DNA from: Aurantiacibacter marinus
Lineage (GTDB): Bacteria; Pseudomonadota; Alphaproteobacteria; Sphingomonadales; Sphingomonadaceae
Direction of reading: 5' to 3'
Length of the DNA stretch: 64,000 nt
NCBI RefSeq assembly: GCF_001021555.1
Contig: NZ_LDCP01000003.1
Location: 1-64,000, forward strand
Shown: positions 37,042 through 45,618 of the stretch, piece after piece
Position numbering within the stretch: the stretch's first letter is position 1
How the letters are laid out: each line of letters starts with the position of its first letter
Position numbers and translations under genes: made by a program
The notes under the pieces: generated by a model
What the model was told of the DNA's origin: nothing
What the model saw: the letters and a program-made list of their open reading frames with translations, nothing else
Databases searched by the model: none

Positions 37042-39585
37042 TTATTCGCAGGCCAGGATCACCTCCGCATCCATACCAAGCCGCACTTCGCCAATCGCGA
37101 AATCTGTTTCGCCTTCGGTTGTCAGAACGAAAGGCAGATTGACCTGTGTCATGTCCGCGCCGCGTGTGCGCAGACATTTGAGCGGAATGCCGTAGCGGAC
37201 AAAACCATTGGTTTGCGGCATGGGGAAGTTGATCATGCCGGAACTTGTATCACCTGCAGACCCCAGCATGGCGCTGTCCGGCGCATCGAAGACGCGCAAG
37301 GTTGTCAGCAGCATGATGTCCGCATTGGTTTCCCGGTCGAGATTGAGCGGGTTGAAATTGCGCAGGTGGATCGAAGATGTGCCTTCTGCGACAGCGAACC
37401 GGCGCGCCCCTTCCTGCACTACAAAATTCTCCGCCGTCACTCTAACGCGGCCCGAAAGCGCCTGAGCTGGTACGCCGGTAATACGGGTTTGCGCTTCATC
37501 TCCGGTGCCGTTGACCAGCAAAGACCAGCTTGAAGGGACAGTTCCATTGGCGAACCACACCCGGGTATCGCCAGCGCTTTCAACTTCGATCTCAGGCAAA
37601 TCGGCCCATGCGTTCGCAGTTGAGCCGTAATTGAGGCCAAAGCCGAAATCGTACAGCGCGCCGTCGTCCATGTCGGGAGTCAGCGGCCATGCCGTTGGCA
37701 GCGTTCCGGTGAAATCGTGGCGAGCAGCGCCGGAGCTGTCTCCCACCAGCACATCGGCAATACCGCCGCCCTCGCTGCCAGGCAGCCATGCGACGACAAA
37801 GGCATCGGCCAGATTAAGTGCAGGGTTCACATAAAGCGGGCGCCCTGTAATCATCAAGGCCACCACAGGAATGCCCTGTTCGCGCAAGCGTTGCATGGTG
37901 GCGTATGGCCCGGTGAGAGCATTATCCAGCGCCAGCGTTTCACGGTCGCCCTGAAATTCTGCGTAGGGCTCCTCGCCGAAGACCACGACGGCAACATCCG
38001 GACGTGCGGTGAAGCTGCCATCAGGAGAAAGCTGCGCGCTACCGCCGCCCGCTTCAACAGCGCTGCTGATGCCATCCCAGATTGATGTCGCGCCGGGAAA
38101 TTGACTGTTCTCGAGGCCGGTGCCCTGCCACGTAATCGTCCACCCGCCGGATTGGCGGGCGATGTCGTCTGTGCCTTCACCTGCAACCAGAACTCTTGAG
38201 CCTGAGGCCAGGGGAAGAATATCCTGATTTTTCAGCAAGACGAGCGAGCTGCGCACAGCTTCCCGGGCAATCTCGCGGTGCTCGGCAGAGCCGAGAAGAT
38301 CATATTGTCCAGACAGCGGACGGGTCGATGGCGCACCTGCTTCAAACAGGCCCAACCGCATCTTTACGCGCAGGATGCGGGCTACGGCATCATCGATGCG
38401 GCTCATGGGAATTTCACCGGTTTCGGCGCGGGCGAGTAGGTCTGCGTAAACATCGCGCCACGTGTCGGGTGCCATGTACATGTCGATCCCAGCCATAAGC
38501 GCCTGCGGGCAGCTTTCATTGGTGCAGCCGGCAACCTGTCCGTGCGCATTCCAATCGGACACCACGAAGCCACCGAAATCCATCCGCTCTTTCAGCACGC
38601 CGGTAATCAGCGATTGGTTGCCGGTCATCTTGCGGCCTTGCCAGCCGGAGAAGCTGACCATGACAGTTGAAACTCCCTCTGCAATCGCAGGCCGATATGG
38701 CAGGCCGTGAATATCGCGCAGTTCTTCCTCACTGATCGAGGAATCGCCCTGATCCACGCCGTTGTCGGTCCCGCCATCGGCAAGGAAATGCTTGGTGGAA
38801 GCGAGAACATAAGGTCCGGCGAGCAGATTGTCGCCGTCAGCCGGGCCCTGCAATCCGCGCACCATTGCGCCGACATAGGATGCAACCAGTTCAGGATCGG
38901 AGGAATATCCCTCGTAGGATCTGCCCCAGCGGAAATCCTGCGGCACAGCGACTGTCGGCGCGAAAGTCCATTCCTGCCCGGTCACGCGGATTTCTGCAGC
39001 CGTTGCTGCGCCGATGCGCTCGATCAGTTCCGGATCGCGCATGGCGCCAAGGCCGATGTTATGCGGGAAAATTGTCGCACCGATGATGTTGGAATGACCA
39101 TGGACAGCATCAGTGCCCCAGATGATCGGCACACCCGCGCCGCCATCCGATGTATCGACAGACGCATGGTAGAAATCGTCCGCCGCGCTCAACCATGCAG
39201 GGGCGGGGGCGAAGTCATCACCATAAGGCCCGCTGTTGCCGCCAACCAGAATGGAACCGAGATTGAATTCGCGCACATCCTCTGGCGAGACGCAGCACAG
39301 GTCCGCCTGAATAAGTTGGCCGATTTTTTCGGGCAGGGTCATGCTGGAAAGCAACCTGGCAATATGTGCCTCATCTTCCGGCTGGTTGGGCACCGGATAT
39401 TCGTAGGCCGGCCAGATTTCAGGATTGGCAATGCCTGCGCCGCTTTCTACCTGTGACGGAGCCTCGGTTCTTTCAGCCAGGGGAGGCGGAACAGTCGCGC
39501 ATCCTGAAAGCAACAGCGCCGACATCATGCCCAGGCCCGATGTACGAGCGTTCAATCCAAGCCGCCCACCCGACAGATTCTTCAT
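37042..39585 (-). CDS. GH3 glycoside hydrolase lipoprotein (exo-beta-glucosidase type)
   Basis: 847 residues from ATG 39585, which follows AAGGA; the longer in-frame start would run through the operator. Lipoprotein signal with lipobox LLSGC. The GH3 barrel shows LIQADLCCVSPEDV, WGTDAVHGHSNI, STKHFLADGGTDNGVDQGD and the nucleophile in VVSDWNAHGQ. The second domain and a C-terminal extension of about 170 residues (VWFANGTVPSSWSLL onward) follow, as in ExoP-type marine beta-glucosidases/glucanases. It likely sits in the outer membrane or periplasm and trims beta-linked oligosaccharides. It heads the GH3-cupin-GH5 operon. Confidence 0.9.
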   Translation of the reverse strand: MKNLSGGRLGLNARTSGLGMMSALLLSGCATVPPPLAERTEAPSQVESGAGIANPEIWPAYEYPVPNQPEDEAHIARLLSSMTLPEKIGQLIQADLCCVSPEDVREFNLGSILVGGNSGPYGDDFAPAPAWLSAADDFYHASVDTSDGGAGVPIIWGTDAVHGHSNIIGATIFPHNIGLGAMRDPELIERIGAATAAEIRVTGQEWTFAPTVAVPQDFRWGRSYEGYSSDPELVASYVGAMVRGLQGPADGDNLLAGPYVLASTKHFLADGGTDNGVDQGDSSISEEELRDIHGLPYRPAIAEGVSTVMVSFSGWQGRKMTGNQSLITGVLKERMDFGGFVVSDWNAHGQVAGCTNESCPQALMAGIDMYMAPDTWRDVYADLLARAETGEIPMSRIDDAVARILRVKMRLGLFEAGAPSTRPLSGQYDLLGSAEHREIAREAVRSSLVLLKNQDILPLASGSRVLVAGEGTDDIARQSGGWTITWQGTGLENSQFPGATSIWDGISSAVEAGGGSAQLSPDGSFTARPDVAVVVFGEEPYAEFQGDRETLALDNALTGPYATMQRLREQGIPVVALMITGRPLYVNPALNLADAFVVAWLPGSEGGGIADVLVGDSSGAARHDFTGTLPTAWPLTPDMDDGALYDFGFGLNYGSTANAWADLPEIEVESAGDTRVWFANGTVPSSWSLLVNGTGDEAQTRITGVPAQALSGRVRVTAENFVVQEGARRFAVAEGTSSIHLRNFNPLNLDRETNADIMLLTTLRVFDAPDSAMLGSAGDTSSGMINFPMPQTNGFVRYGIPLKCLRTRGADMTQVNLPFVLTTEGETDFAIGEVRLGMDAEVILACE

Positions 39586-39621
39586 TCCAGAGCATTCCTT
39601 CAACGGTTCAAGACGGCAAAA

Positions 39622-39660
39622 TGTGAGCGCTATCATTACGCAGGATTGCTATTATGTCCA
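39622..39660 (-). promoter_or_regulatory. XylR-type operator overlapping the promoter of the GH3-cupin-GH5 operon
   Basis: TGTGAGCGCTATCA (39622-39635), a weaker palindrome than the others. On the - strand TGGACA (39655-39660) and AATGAT (39632-39637) are 17 bases apart, giving the same operator-on--10 arrangement as at 28804 and 34848. Confidence 0.75.
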
Positions 39661-39979
39661 GAGCCAGTTTCGGACAAAGGTCCTGCAAATATAGAGGCTG
39701 GATGAGCAACGCAATCGAGCTTAATCATTCACATTCACAGCACCGCTTTACGATAAAGGTATCGCTAACACCTACGTGAAAGTGGCTGGGCAAAGCGGGC
39801 CCCCTCGCAACCAAAAATGCTGCACTGCAAAATATTCAAAGCCAAGCGCGTAATTTTAGTGTAGGACGCACCGCGATAGATACTGCGGGCCAGTCCCGGC
39901 AGTTCCGTACCGACATACCCAACCTTTACCGCGCCGCTTTTCCGGTGCTGTTTTCCCGCTGCCCGAAAGCCCGTGTTTC
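39661..39979. other. Intergenic region between the xylan locus and the helicase gene
   Basis: No convincing gene. It is richer in A and T than its surroundings. AGGTATCGCTAACA at 39757-39770 matches 12 of 14 positions of the box TGGTAGCGCTAACA but has lost the central AGCGCT symmetry, so it is at best a weak or decayed operator. Confidence 0.5.
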
Positions 39980-41776
39980 ATGACTTTTCCCGAATTGCCC
40001 GCCAGCCTTGCCCAAGCGCTTGCCGAACGTGACTATGATAGCCCGACCCCTGTGCAGATGGCGGTCTTGGAGCAGGAGGCCGCTGGCCGCGACCTGGTGG
40101 TTTCGGCGCAGACTGGTTCCGGCAAGACTGTAGCGTTCGGGCTCGCCTTTGCGGAGCAGTTGCTGGATGACAGCGGCAGAGTTCCGCATGGCAATGCCCC
40201 CAGCGCATTGGTCATCGCGCCCACCCGGGAACTGGCCTTGCAGGTTAGCCGCGAACTTGCGTGGCTTTATCAGAAGGCTGGCGCACGAATAGCCACATGC
40301 GTTGGCGGCATGAACCCTTCGCAGGAACGACGAACTCTCAAATCCGGTGCCACCATTGTCGTGGGCACGCCGGGCCGCCTGCGCGATCATCTGGAACGCG
40401 GCGCGCTGGACCTGTCGCAATTGAAGGTCGCCGTGCTGGATGAAGCGGACGAAATGCTCGACATGGGTTTCCGTGAAGAGCTGGAAGAAATCCTCGACGC
40501 GACACCCGATGGCCGGCGCACCCTGCTGTTTTCCGCGACCATGCCGCGTCCTATCGAGGCGCTTGCAAAACGTTACCAGAAAAATTCCCTGCGCATCGCC
40601 ACCACCGGTACAGAGCGCGGGCACGGCGATATCACCTATCAGGCGGTGACGGTTTCTCCATCGGAGATCGAAAATGCCGTCGTCAACCTTCTGCGCTTTC
40701 ACGACGCAGCAACTGCGATCCTGTTCTGCGCGACGCGCGACAAAGTGCGCCATATGCATGCGATGTTGCAGGAACGCGGCTTTGCTTCGGTTGCCCTGTC
40801 TGGCGAACATTCGCAGTCCGAACGTAATCAGGCCTTGCAGGCGCTGCGTGACAGGCGCGCAAAGGTGTGTGTTGCAACCGACGTGGCCTCACGCGGGCTC
40901 GATTTGCCGAACCTCAGCCTTGTGATCCATGTCGAAATCCCTCGCGACGCGGAAATCCTGCAGCACAGGTCCGGCCGCACAGGCCGCGCAGGCAAGAAGG
41001 GCACCGCCGTAATCGTCGTGCCATTCCCGCGCCGCCGACGGGTCGAATCCATGCTGCGCAGTGCGAAGATCAATGCCGATTGGATCAACGCGCCAGACCG
41101 TGATGCCATCCTTGAAAAGGACCGGGAACGCTTGCTTGAGGCCCTGCTTCAACCTGTTGAAGTAACAGAAGCCGACCGCGAACTGGCGGACAAGTTGCTC
41201 GCCCAGCGCACACCGCAGGAAATCGCTGCGCTTTTGGTCCAGGCCCACCGTTCCAAGATGCCCGAGCCGGAAGAATTGCTGGTCAATTCGCCCGAAGCAC
41301 ACCGTGACGCACAAAAAGAACGCCACCGCCCCGGGTTTGAAGACACGGTATGGTTCCGCATGGACATCGGCCGCCGTCAGAACGCCGATCCGCGCTGGGT
41401 TCTGCCGCTGCTGTGCCGCCGTGGTCACATCACCCGCAACGAAGTTGGCGCGATCCGCATCGGGCAGGTGGAAACGCATTTCCAGATCCCCCGCGCTATC
41501 GCGGACAAGTTCGCGGATGCCTTGGTCCGCACTGCCGGAGACGATGAGAGCGGCGGTGATGTGACGATCGAACTGTCCCCTGAAGCTCCGCGTGATGCGG
41601 CGCGCCCGCCCCGCGGGAACGGCCCACGTTCAGGTGGCAAGCGCTTCCCGCCGCAGGCAAAGCCGCACCGCAAGGGCAATGCAGCTAATGCGGCAAACGC
41701 AGCGCCGCGCGGTGATCGACCGGCCTTCAAGGGCAAGCCGCGCAAGTTCAAGCCCAAACCAAACAAGGGCGCTTGA
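39980..41776 (+). CDS. DEAD-box ATP-dependent RNA helicase with DbpA-like RNA-binding domain
   Basis: 598 residues. Q-motif region (YDSPTPVQ), Walker A AQTGSGKT, PTREL, DEADEMLDMGF, SAT and the C-terminal HRSGRTGRAG are all present, so the helicase core (about residues 1-370) is complete. Residues 450-530 (WFRMDIGRRQNADPRW, ITRNEVGAIRIG) form a DbpA/CsdA-type RNA-binding domain, and the tail is basic, Arg/Lys/Pro-rich. Such proteins act in ribosome assembly or cold-shock RNA remodelling. No operon partner is evident. The 459-base region after it contains no gene I can support. Confidence 0.93.
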   Translation: MTFPELPASLAQALAERDYDSPTPVQMAVLEQEAAGRDLVVSAQTGSGKTVAFGLAFAEQLLDDSGRVPHGNAPSALVIAPTRELALQVSRELAWLYQKAGARIATCVGGMNPSQERRTLKSGATIVVGTPGRLRDHLERGALDLSQLKVAVLDEADEMLDMGFREELEEILDATPDGRRTLLFSATMPRPIEALAKRYQKNSLRIATTGTERGHGDITYQAVTVSPSEIENAVVNLLRFHDAATAILFCATRDKVRHMHAMLQERGFASVALSGEHSQSERNQALQALRDRRAKVCVATDVASRGLDLPNLSLVIHVEIPRDAEILQHRSGRTGRAGKKGTAVIVVPFPRRRRVESMLRSAKINADWINAPDRDAILEKDRERLLEALLQPVEVTEADRELADKLLAQRTPQEIAALLVQAHRSKMPEPEELLVNSPEAHRDAQKERHRPGFEDTVWFRMDIGRRQNADPRWVLPLLCRRGHITRNEVGAIRIGQVETHFQIPRAIADKFADALVRTAGDDESGGDVTIELSPEAPRDAARPPRGNGPRSGGKRFPPQAKPHRKGNAANAANAAPRGDRPAFKGKPRKFKPKPNKGA

Positions 41777-42233
41777 ATGTAAAGCCCCAAGCCAGGGCAT
41801 CAAGCTGAAGCACAGCGCATACCGGTGTATACTTGCCGGTTGCAAGCTGCTGCCGCTTCAAGAGTTGGCGCAGGCAATTGCCCAATATGTCTCGGGGTCG
41901 GCAGACGAATCGGGGTTGGCGGAATTGCGCCATCACGCCGTGCTGGCGACCTCCCGTGTGCAACCTGAGGCTGAGGTGCTTTGGCCCGGCTGGTCAAAAC
42001 GCCAAATATGATACCCGCATTCCACCGTGTCAGCGACAGGCCGCCCCTCCGGACAGGTGCCAATCCGAGCGATAGGTGGAGCACGCGATCAACTCTCCGC
42101 GAGCCCCAGCGGCATTGAAGCACGCCTCTTCCCCGATGATACGCCGCTGGGCAAACTTGCGCTGGTTCGCACTGCGCAAGGCATGCGGTCCGGATTATGG
42201 GCCTGCCCGCCATCCAGCCGAAGCCCACGCGCT
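41777..42233. other. 457-base stretch without a supportable gene
   Basis: Open frames exist on both strands but they either shadow the epimerase gene or have no recognisable motif or ribosome site. Base composition is like the neighbouring coding DNA, so a decayed gene is possible. No terminator hairpin with a T-run, tRNA or repeat was seen. Confidence 0.5.
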
Positions 42234-43223
42234 TCACCGCGGTGCCTTTCCAATCGATTTGCGCACCTCGTCCAGGATGGTCTGAGTTGCATCGTATTGC
42301 GGCGTGTAGCCAAGCAAACGGTATGCGGGCCCGAGATCGAAGGTCTGCGAATAACCCATCGTCGAGAGGGTATAGAGAGTGAGCGGCGGCTCCTTTGTGC
42401 CAAGCAGGCGCGCGCCCTTTTCCAGCACCGTCGCAAGCAGATGGGCAGGCGCGGCGGGCAGATCCACCAGCTTGGGCGACGTACCCAGGATGTCGGCGAC
42501 GGATTGCGTCAGATCGCGAACAGCAATCGGCCGTCCGCCGGAGATATTGATCGCTTTGCCATTGATCACCACGCACCGCTCCGCCGCTTCGCAAATCGCC
42601 CATGCTGCATCCCGCAGATCGGTCAATTCGATAAGCGCACGGCCACCTCGAGGCAGCGGGACGCGGCGGCGCCGGGCGATTTCTATGAGACGGGGCAGGA
42701 TTACCCGGTCGCCTTCGCCAACAAGCGCACGCGGCCTGATCGCGCAGGTTGCCATCTGCGCATCGCCAGCAGCCAGCACCAACCGCTCTGCCGCCAGTTT
42801 GGTCCGGGCATAATGATTTAATGGAGGAAACGCGGGCTGAGATGCCTCATCAATGCCCACCTGATCTTCCAGACGGGCAAAAATTGATGGCGAAGAAATG
42901 AACACAAACCGCCTGACTCCTTCTTCCCGAGCAGCGCAAAGCAGGCGGCGTGTCGCCTCGACATTGATGGATTCAAAAGCGGCGGAATCGCCCCAACTGT
43001 CCGACAGGGCCGCGGAATGAATTACGGTTTCGCGGCCTTCCATCAGTGCACCGAGATCGGACTGCTCGCTTGCGAGGTCGATCGAAACAAATTGCGCGTC
43101 CGGTGCCGAATGCACAGAGCGGCTGGTTGCGCGGATATGGGCACCGCGCGCACTGGCCTCCGCACGCAGGGCTGTGCCAAGGCCTCCGGTCGCGCCAGTG
43201 ATCAGAATCGGGCCAAGGGTCAT
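42234..43223 (-). CDS. NAD-dependent epimerase/dehydratase family protein (extended SDR)
   Basis: 329 residues from ATG 43223, preceded by GGAGGATACAGGA; further in-frame ATGs at 43238 and 43301 are possible. The Rossmann motif ITGATGGLG is at the N-terminus, VIHSAALSDSWGD and the active site YARTK follow, and the C-terminal part resembles 3-beta-hydroxysteroid dehydrogenase/isomerase and sugar epimerases (ALVGEGDRVILPRLIEIA). The substrate cannot be inferred. It lies downstream of the RiPP cluster on the same strand, separated by 300 bases, so it may or may not belong to it. Confidence 0.85.
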   Translation of the reverse strand: MTLGPILITGATGGLGTALRAEASARGAHIRATSRSVHSAPDAQFVSIDLASEQSDLGALMEGRETVIHSAALSDSWGDSAAFESINVEATRRLLCAAREEGVRRFVFISSPSIFARLEDQVGIDEASQPAFPPLNHYARTKLAAERLVLAAGDAQMATCAIRPRALVGEGDRVILPRLIEIARRRRVPLPRGGRALIELTDLRDAAWAICEAAERCVVINGKAINISGGRPIAVRDLTQSVADILGTSPKLVDLPAAPAHLLATVLEKGARLLGTKEPPLTLYTLSTMGYSQTFDLGPAYRLLGYTPQYDATQTILDEVRKSIGKAPR

Positions 43224-43523
43224 TCCTGTATCCTCCATCGGACTGTCAATAACACCGGGCAAGGCCTTGGCAGCCGGCTTGAAGATCCCGAACACGTCCA
43301 TCTTAGCTTCGATCGCACCATAGAGATATCCCGCGACGATGAAGTCGCGCGTGAAGTGCTGACCGGTGTTAGAAAACGGGGCAAACTGACGGATCTGGTG
43401 ATCCTATGCGGCAGCCCGCTGGAGAGTATTGGCAGCACCGAAACGGTCAAAACCGTTGTGCTTGGTGGGACCACTCAAACGCGACTGAAACGTGACTGAA
43501 ACGGGCCGGGCTGGCCCCAGTGG
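43224..43523. other. 300-base region between the RiPP cluster and the epimerase gene; repeats and inverted repeat
   Basis: No gene with a good start was found. The region contains an inverted repeat AACGGTCAAAACCGTT (43442-43457; six-base arms) and 11-base tandem repeats (43477-43505). A + strand frame ends at 43499 with coding-like composition but without a ribosome site. It is a natural place to look for a missed lasso precursor gene; none with the usual leader and core rules is seen. Confidence 0.5.
43477..43505 (+). repeat. 11-base tandem direct repeat, about 2.6 copies
   Basis: AAACGCGACTG, AAACGTGACTG and a partial AAACGGG follow one another directly. Eleven-base spacing is one helical turn, as in direct-repeat binding sites of response regulators. 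It ends 18 bases from the stop of the PqqD-like gene. Confidence 0.7.
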
Positions 43524-43811
43524 TCAGCCCACCTGAACCAGGCTCCGTTCCTCGAGGTCGCCAATCAGCTTGGCGAGTTCTGTCCGGCAAGTTTGTTCGG
43601 CGACGTCATATTCGCTGCACATCGCATCAACCAGCGCGCCGAATGTTTGCTCGCCTTCTAACAGCTCCCATGCGCGCCGGCCGGTATCTTTCAGACTGTA
43701 AAATACGCCGCTGACTATATTCATCAGCACAAGCTCTTCATCGACAACAGTTTCCACGCAATCGTCTGTCTTGGTGATCTTGCTTTTGGTTTCGATATTC
43801 ACGCTAGTCAT
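43524..43811 (-). CDS. PqqD-family RiPP recognition protein (lasso peptide B1-like)
   Basis: 95 residues. The small PqqD/RRE fold is recognised from VDEELVLMNIVSGVFYSLKDTGRRAWELLEG and the helical end ALVDAMCSEYDV. Such proteins bind the leader peptide of a RiPP precursor and hand it to the modifying enzymes. In lasso systems with split B proteins the stand-alone B1 works with the B2 protease, which is encoded at 48755. It is the last gene of the - strand operon, 12 bases after the sulfotransferase. Confidence 0.9.
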   Translation of the reverse strand: MTSVNIETKSKITKTDDCVETVVDEELVLMNIVSGVFYSLKDTGRRAWELLEGEQTFGALVDAMCSEYDVAEQTCRTELAKLIGDLEERSLVQVG

Positions 43812-43823
43812 CCCCTCGGCCGT

Positions 43824-44729
43824 TTACGGCGTATAGCCCAATTCTTCCATTACATCGCGATTGGCATTGCAGAGTGCTTCTCGCTGTTCGTTGTTCAGCA
43901 TTTCCCAACCGTCACCAGCGCGGCCTGCGCGAAAGAAACGTTCCGTTTTTTCGGGTCGTTCGCGGAAGCCCGACCGGTCTTCCTTCGCACGCAGTTTCTC
44001 AAACTGGCTTTCCGCCACCGCGTGGGCAATGGCCGCATCATCGTCTTTCTCGGGCAAGCGCAGGAAGGTGGCCATGCGCTTCAGGCAGGCCGCTGTATCG
44101 GCCAGCATATCTTCGTACCGGACCGTCAGCATGGGTATGGCATCCTGCCGGTGCCAGCTGAGATAGTGTCCGCTCCATCCCAGGGTCCGCTGGCGCAGCT
44201 GATTTTTGCTGCCGCCTGCCATGATGTGATCCAGGTTGTTCATCTGTTTGACGATCTTGTCGAAATTATCATGACCCTGGTGGTTCGCGTATGAAACCGC
44301 GACGTCGAAAGGGTGACGGACAAGGTAGATTGCACCGAAGGAGCAATCGCCGGGAAAGATGGCATCGCCATTGCCATTATCATGATAACCATCATGCACT
44401 TTTACGAACAAGCGCTGCTGGGCAAGCTTGGCATTCTCACGATAGCAGGCGGGCCGCAACAGATCGATCTCGTCATCGGTCAGGTCGGAAGAGGGTAACC
44501 CCGTAATCGTATCAAAGCCGGCCCGGTTGGAAGAGATAGATCCTGACAGGGATGCGAAATGTTCATCGTCGACGCCGTCCGGGGCAATCAGGTTGGACAG
44601 CAGGATACGGGTCCATGTGTTGCCCGATTTTGGGAAGGAGGCGAGCCAGGTAATTCCATCGGGCGCAGCGTCCGCAGGCGGTGATGCCAGGTCAGCCATC
44701 AGTCTTGCCGTAGCCCTTGATCCAGTCAC
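43824..44729 (-). CDS. Sulfotransferase domain protein in the RiPP cluster
   Basis: 301 residues. The PAPS 5'-phosphosulfate-binding loop SFPKSGNTWT (residues 31-40) and the YLVRHPFDVAVSYANH strand-helix with 3'-phosphate-binding Arg and Ser are present. It should transfer sulfate from PAPS to a hydroxyl group. It overlaps the kinase gene by 38 bases and is followed by the PqqD gene, so it is cotranscribed with lasso peptide functions and is likely a tailoring enzyme; sulfation of the peptide is inference. Confidence 0.88.
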   Translation of the reverse strand: MTGSRATARLMADLASPPADAAPDGITWLASFPKSGNTWTRILLSNLIAPDGVDDEHFASLSGSISSNRAGFDTITGLPSSDLTDDEIDLLRPACYRENAKLAQQRLFVKVHDGYHDNGNGDAIFPGDCSFGAIYLVRHPFDVAVSYANHQGHDNFDKIVKQMNNLDHIMAGGSKNQLRQRTLGWSGHYLSWHRQDAIPMLTVRYEDMLADTAACLKRMATFLRLPEKDDDAAIAHAVAESQFEKLRAKEDRSGFRERPEKTERFFRAGRAGDGWEMLNNEQREALCNANRDVMEELGYTP

Positions 44730-45618
44730 GCATGGCCGCTGAAGAATTTTCGAACTGCGGTTTCAGCATGGACCGATCAAAGGTCTGCACGTGGACTGCC
44801 GCAATCAACTGGCCAAGGGCGGTGAACAACTTCTGTCGGCCCATGATGGCGCTGCCAAAACGCATGCGGTAAATGCTTTCGCGCAAATGTTTCAGGGCCT
44901 GCGCTCCGCGAACCTTTTCAATCTCGATCGGATCGCGGTCCCGCCGGACGTTTTCGTTCTTCAGGATCGTCAGGCTGACCAGATCACCGCTGCCCTTTTC
45001 TTCCGTCGTCGCGGGCAGGGCGAAGTGTTTGTTGAAATCAGGCTGATCACGGACCCGGCCGCTGCTTTCAACTCCTGTCAGTTGCAGCGCATCTTCCCAT
45101 AATTTCATATCTTTCTGCCCGGCGAAGCAACGCGCCGTTGAACCCCTGATATCAGCAGGGTCGATGATCAGGACATCGTCAGTAAAGAAGTCCAGCCCGG
45201 CAACGGAAAGACCGGCCGCCAGAGTGGATTTGCCCGCGCCCGATTGACCGGTGAAGGCATGCACCTTGCCTTCATGCATCACGGCACTGGCATGGAGCGG
45301 CAGCAGGCCCCGTTGATAGCATAATGCGCCCCAGGCAGAGCCAAGCAGGAACAGCGCGACATCGCGGTCGGACGCGCCGTTGCGTGCGTAACTTATATGT
45401 TTGCCACCTGACACATGAAAGCTTGCCCCGGCGGGCAAATGGAGGAGAAAATCTGTCGCGTTGACTTCAAATGATACGCCGCGATCCGTCACATCTTCCA
45501 ACGTCTGCGGCACCTCACCTTCGCTTATCGTCACATCCGCGTTGTCACTGCGCAGGTATGATCCAACGCGTGTTCCGAGATCGAGGTCGGCGGAGACAGT
45601 AAAAGGGGTATCCATCAT
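44692..45618 (-). CDS. HPr-kinase-like protein (lasso peptide tailoring kinase type)
   Basis: 308 residues. The P-loop is GQSGAGKST (residues 124-132), preceded by LLPLHASAVMHEGKVHAF, and followed by FFTDDVLIIDP, typical of HprK-like kinases in RiPP clusters. The paeninodin kinase of this group phosphorylates the C-terminal Ser of its lasso precursor. It overlaps the cyclase stop by four bases and the sulfotransferase by 38 bases. An HPr/PTS role is unlikely, as no PTS gene is nearby and the architecture differs from true HprK. Confidence 0.87.
   Translation of the reverse strand: MMDTPFTVSADLDLGTRVGSYLRSDNADVTISEGEVPQTLEDVTDRGVSFEVNATDFLLHLPAGASFHVSGGKHISYARNGASDRDVALFLLGSAWGALCYQRGLLPLHASAVMHEGKVHAFTGQSGAGKSTLAAGLSVAGLDFFTDDVLIIDPADIRGSTARCFAGQKDMKLWEDALQLTGVESSGRVRDQPDFNKHFALPATTEEKGSGDLVSLTILKNENVRRDRDPIEIEKVRGAQALKHLRESIYRMRFGSAIMGRQKLFTALGQLIAAVHVQTFDRSMLKPQFENSSAAMRDWIKGYGKTDG

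Noticed and set aside
39757-39770. Possible sixth XylR-type operator AGGTATCGCTAACA
   Set aside because: The central AGCGCT palindrome is broken and it is over 170 bases from any start in a sensible orientation; kept only as a weak note.
43356-43499. A 47-codon + strand frame from a GTG, of the right size for a RiPP precursor
   Set aside because: No ribosome site, no leader consensus, and no Gly followed by Asp/Glu at 7-9; it may simply be non-coding.
43454-43523. A frame following the PqqD stop codon containing a Gly with Asp nine residues on, resembling a lasso core (GPTKHNGFDRF)
   Set aside because: It is directly in frame after the PqqD TGA, has no ATG or GTG start, no leader of normal length, and lacks Thr at position -2.
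44692-45618. True HPr kinase/phosphorylase controlling carbon metabolism
   Set aside because: No PTS genes are nearby and it overlaps the lasso cyclase and sulfotransferase genes; the RiPP tailoring kinase type fits better.
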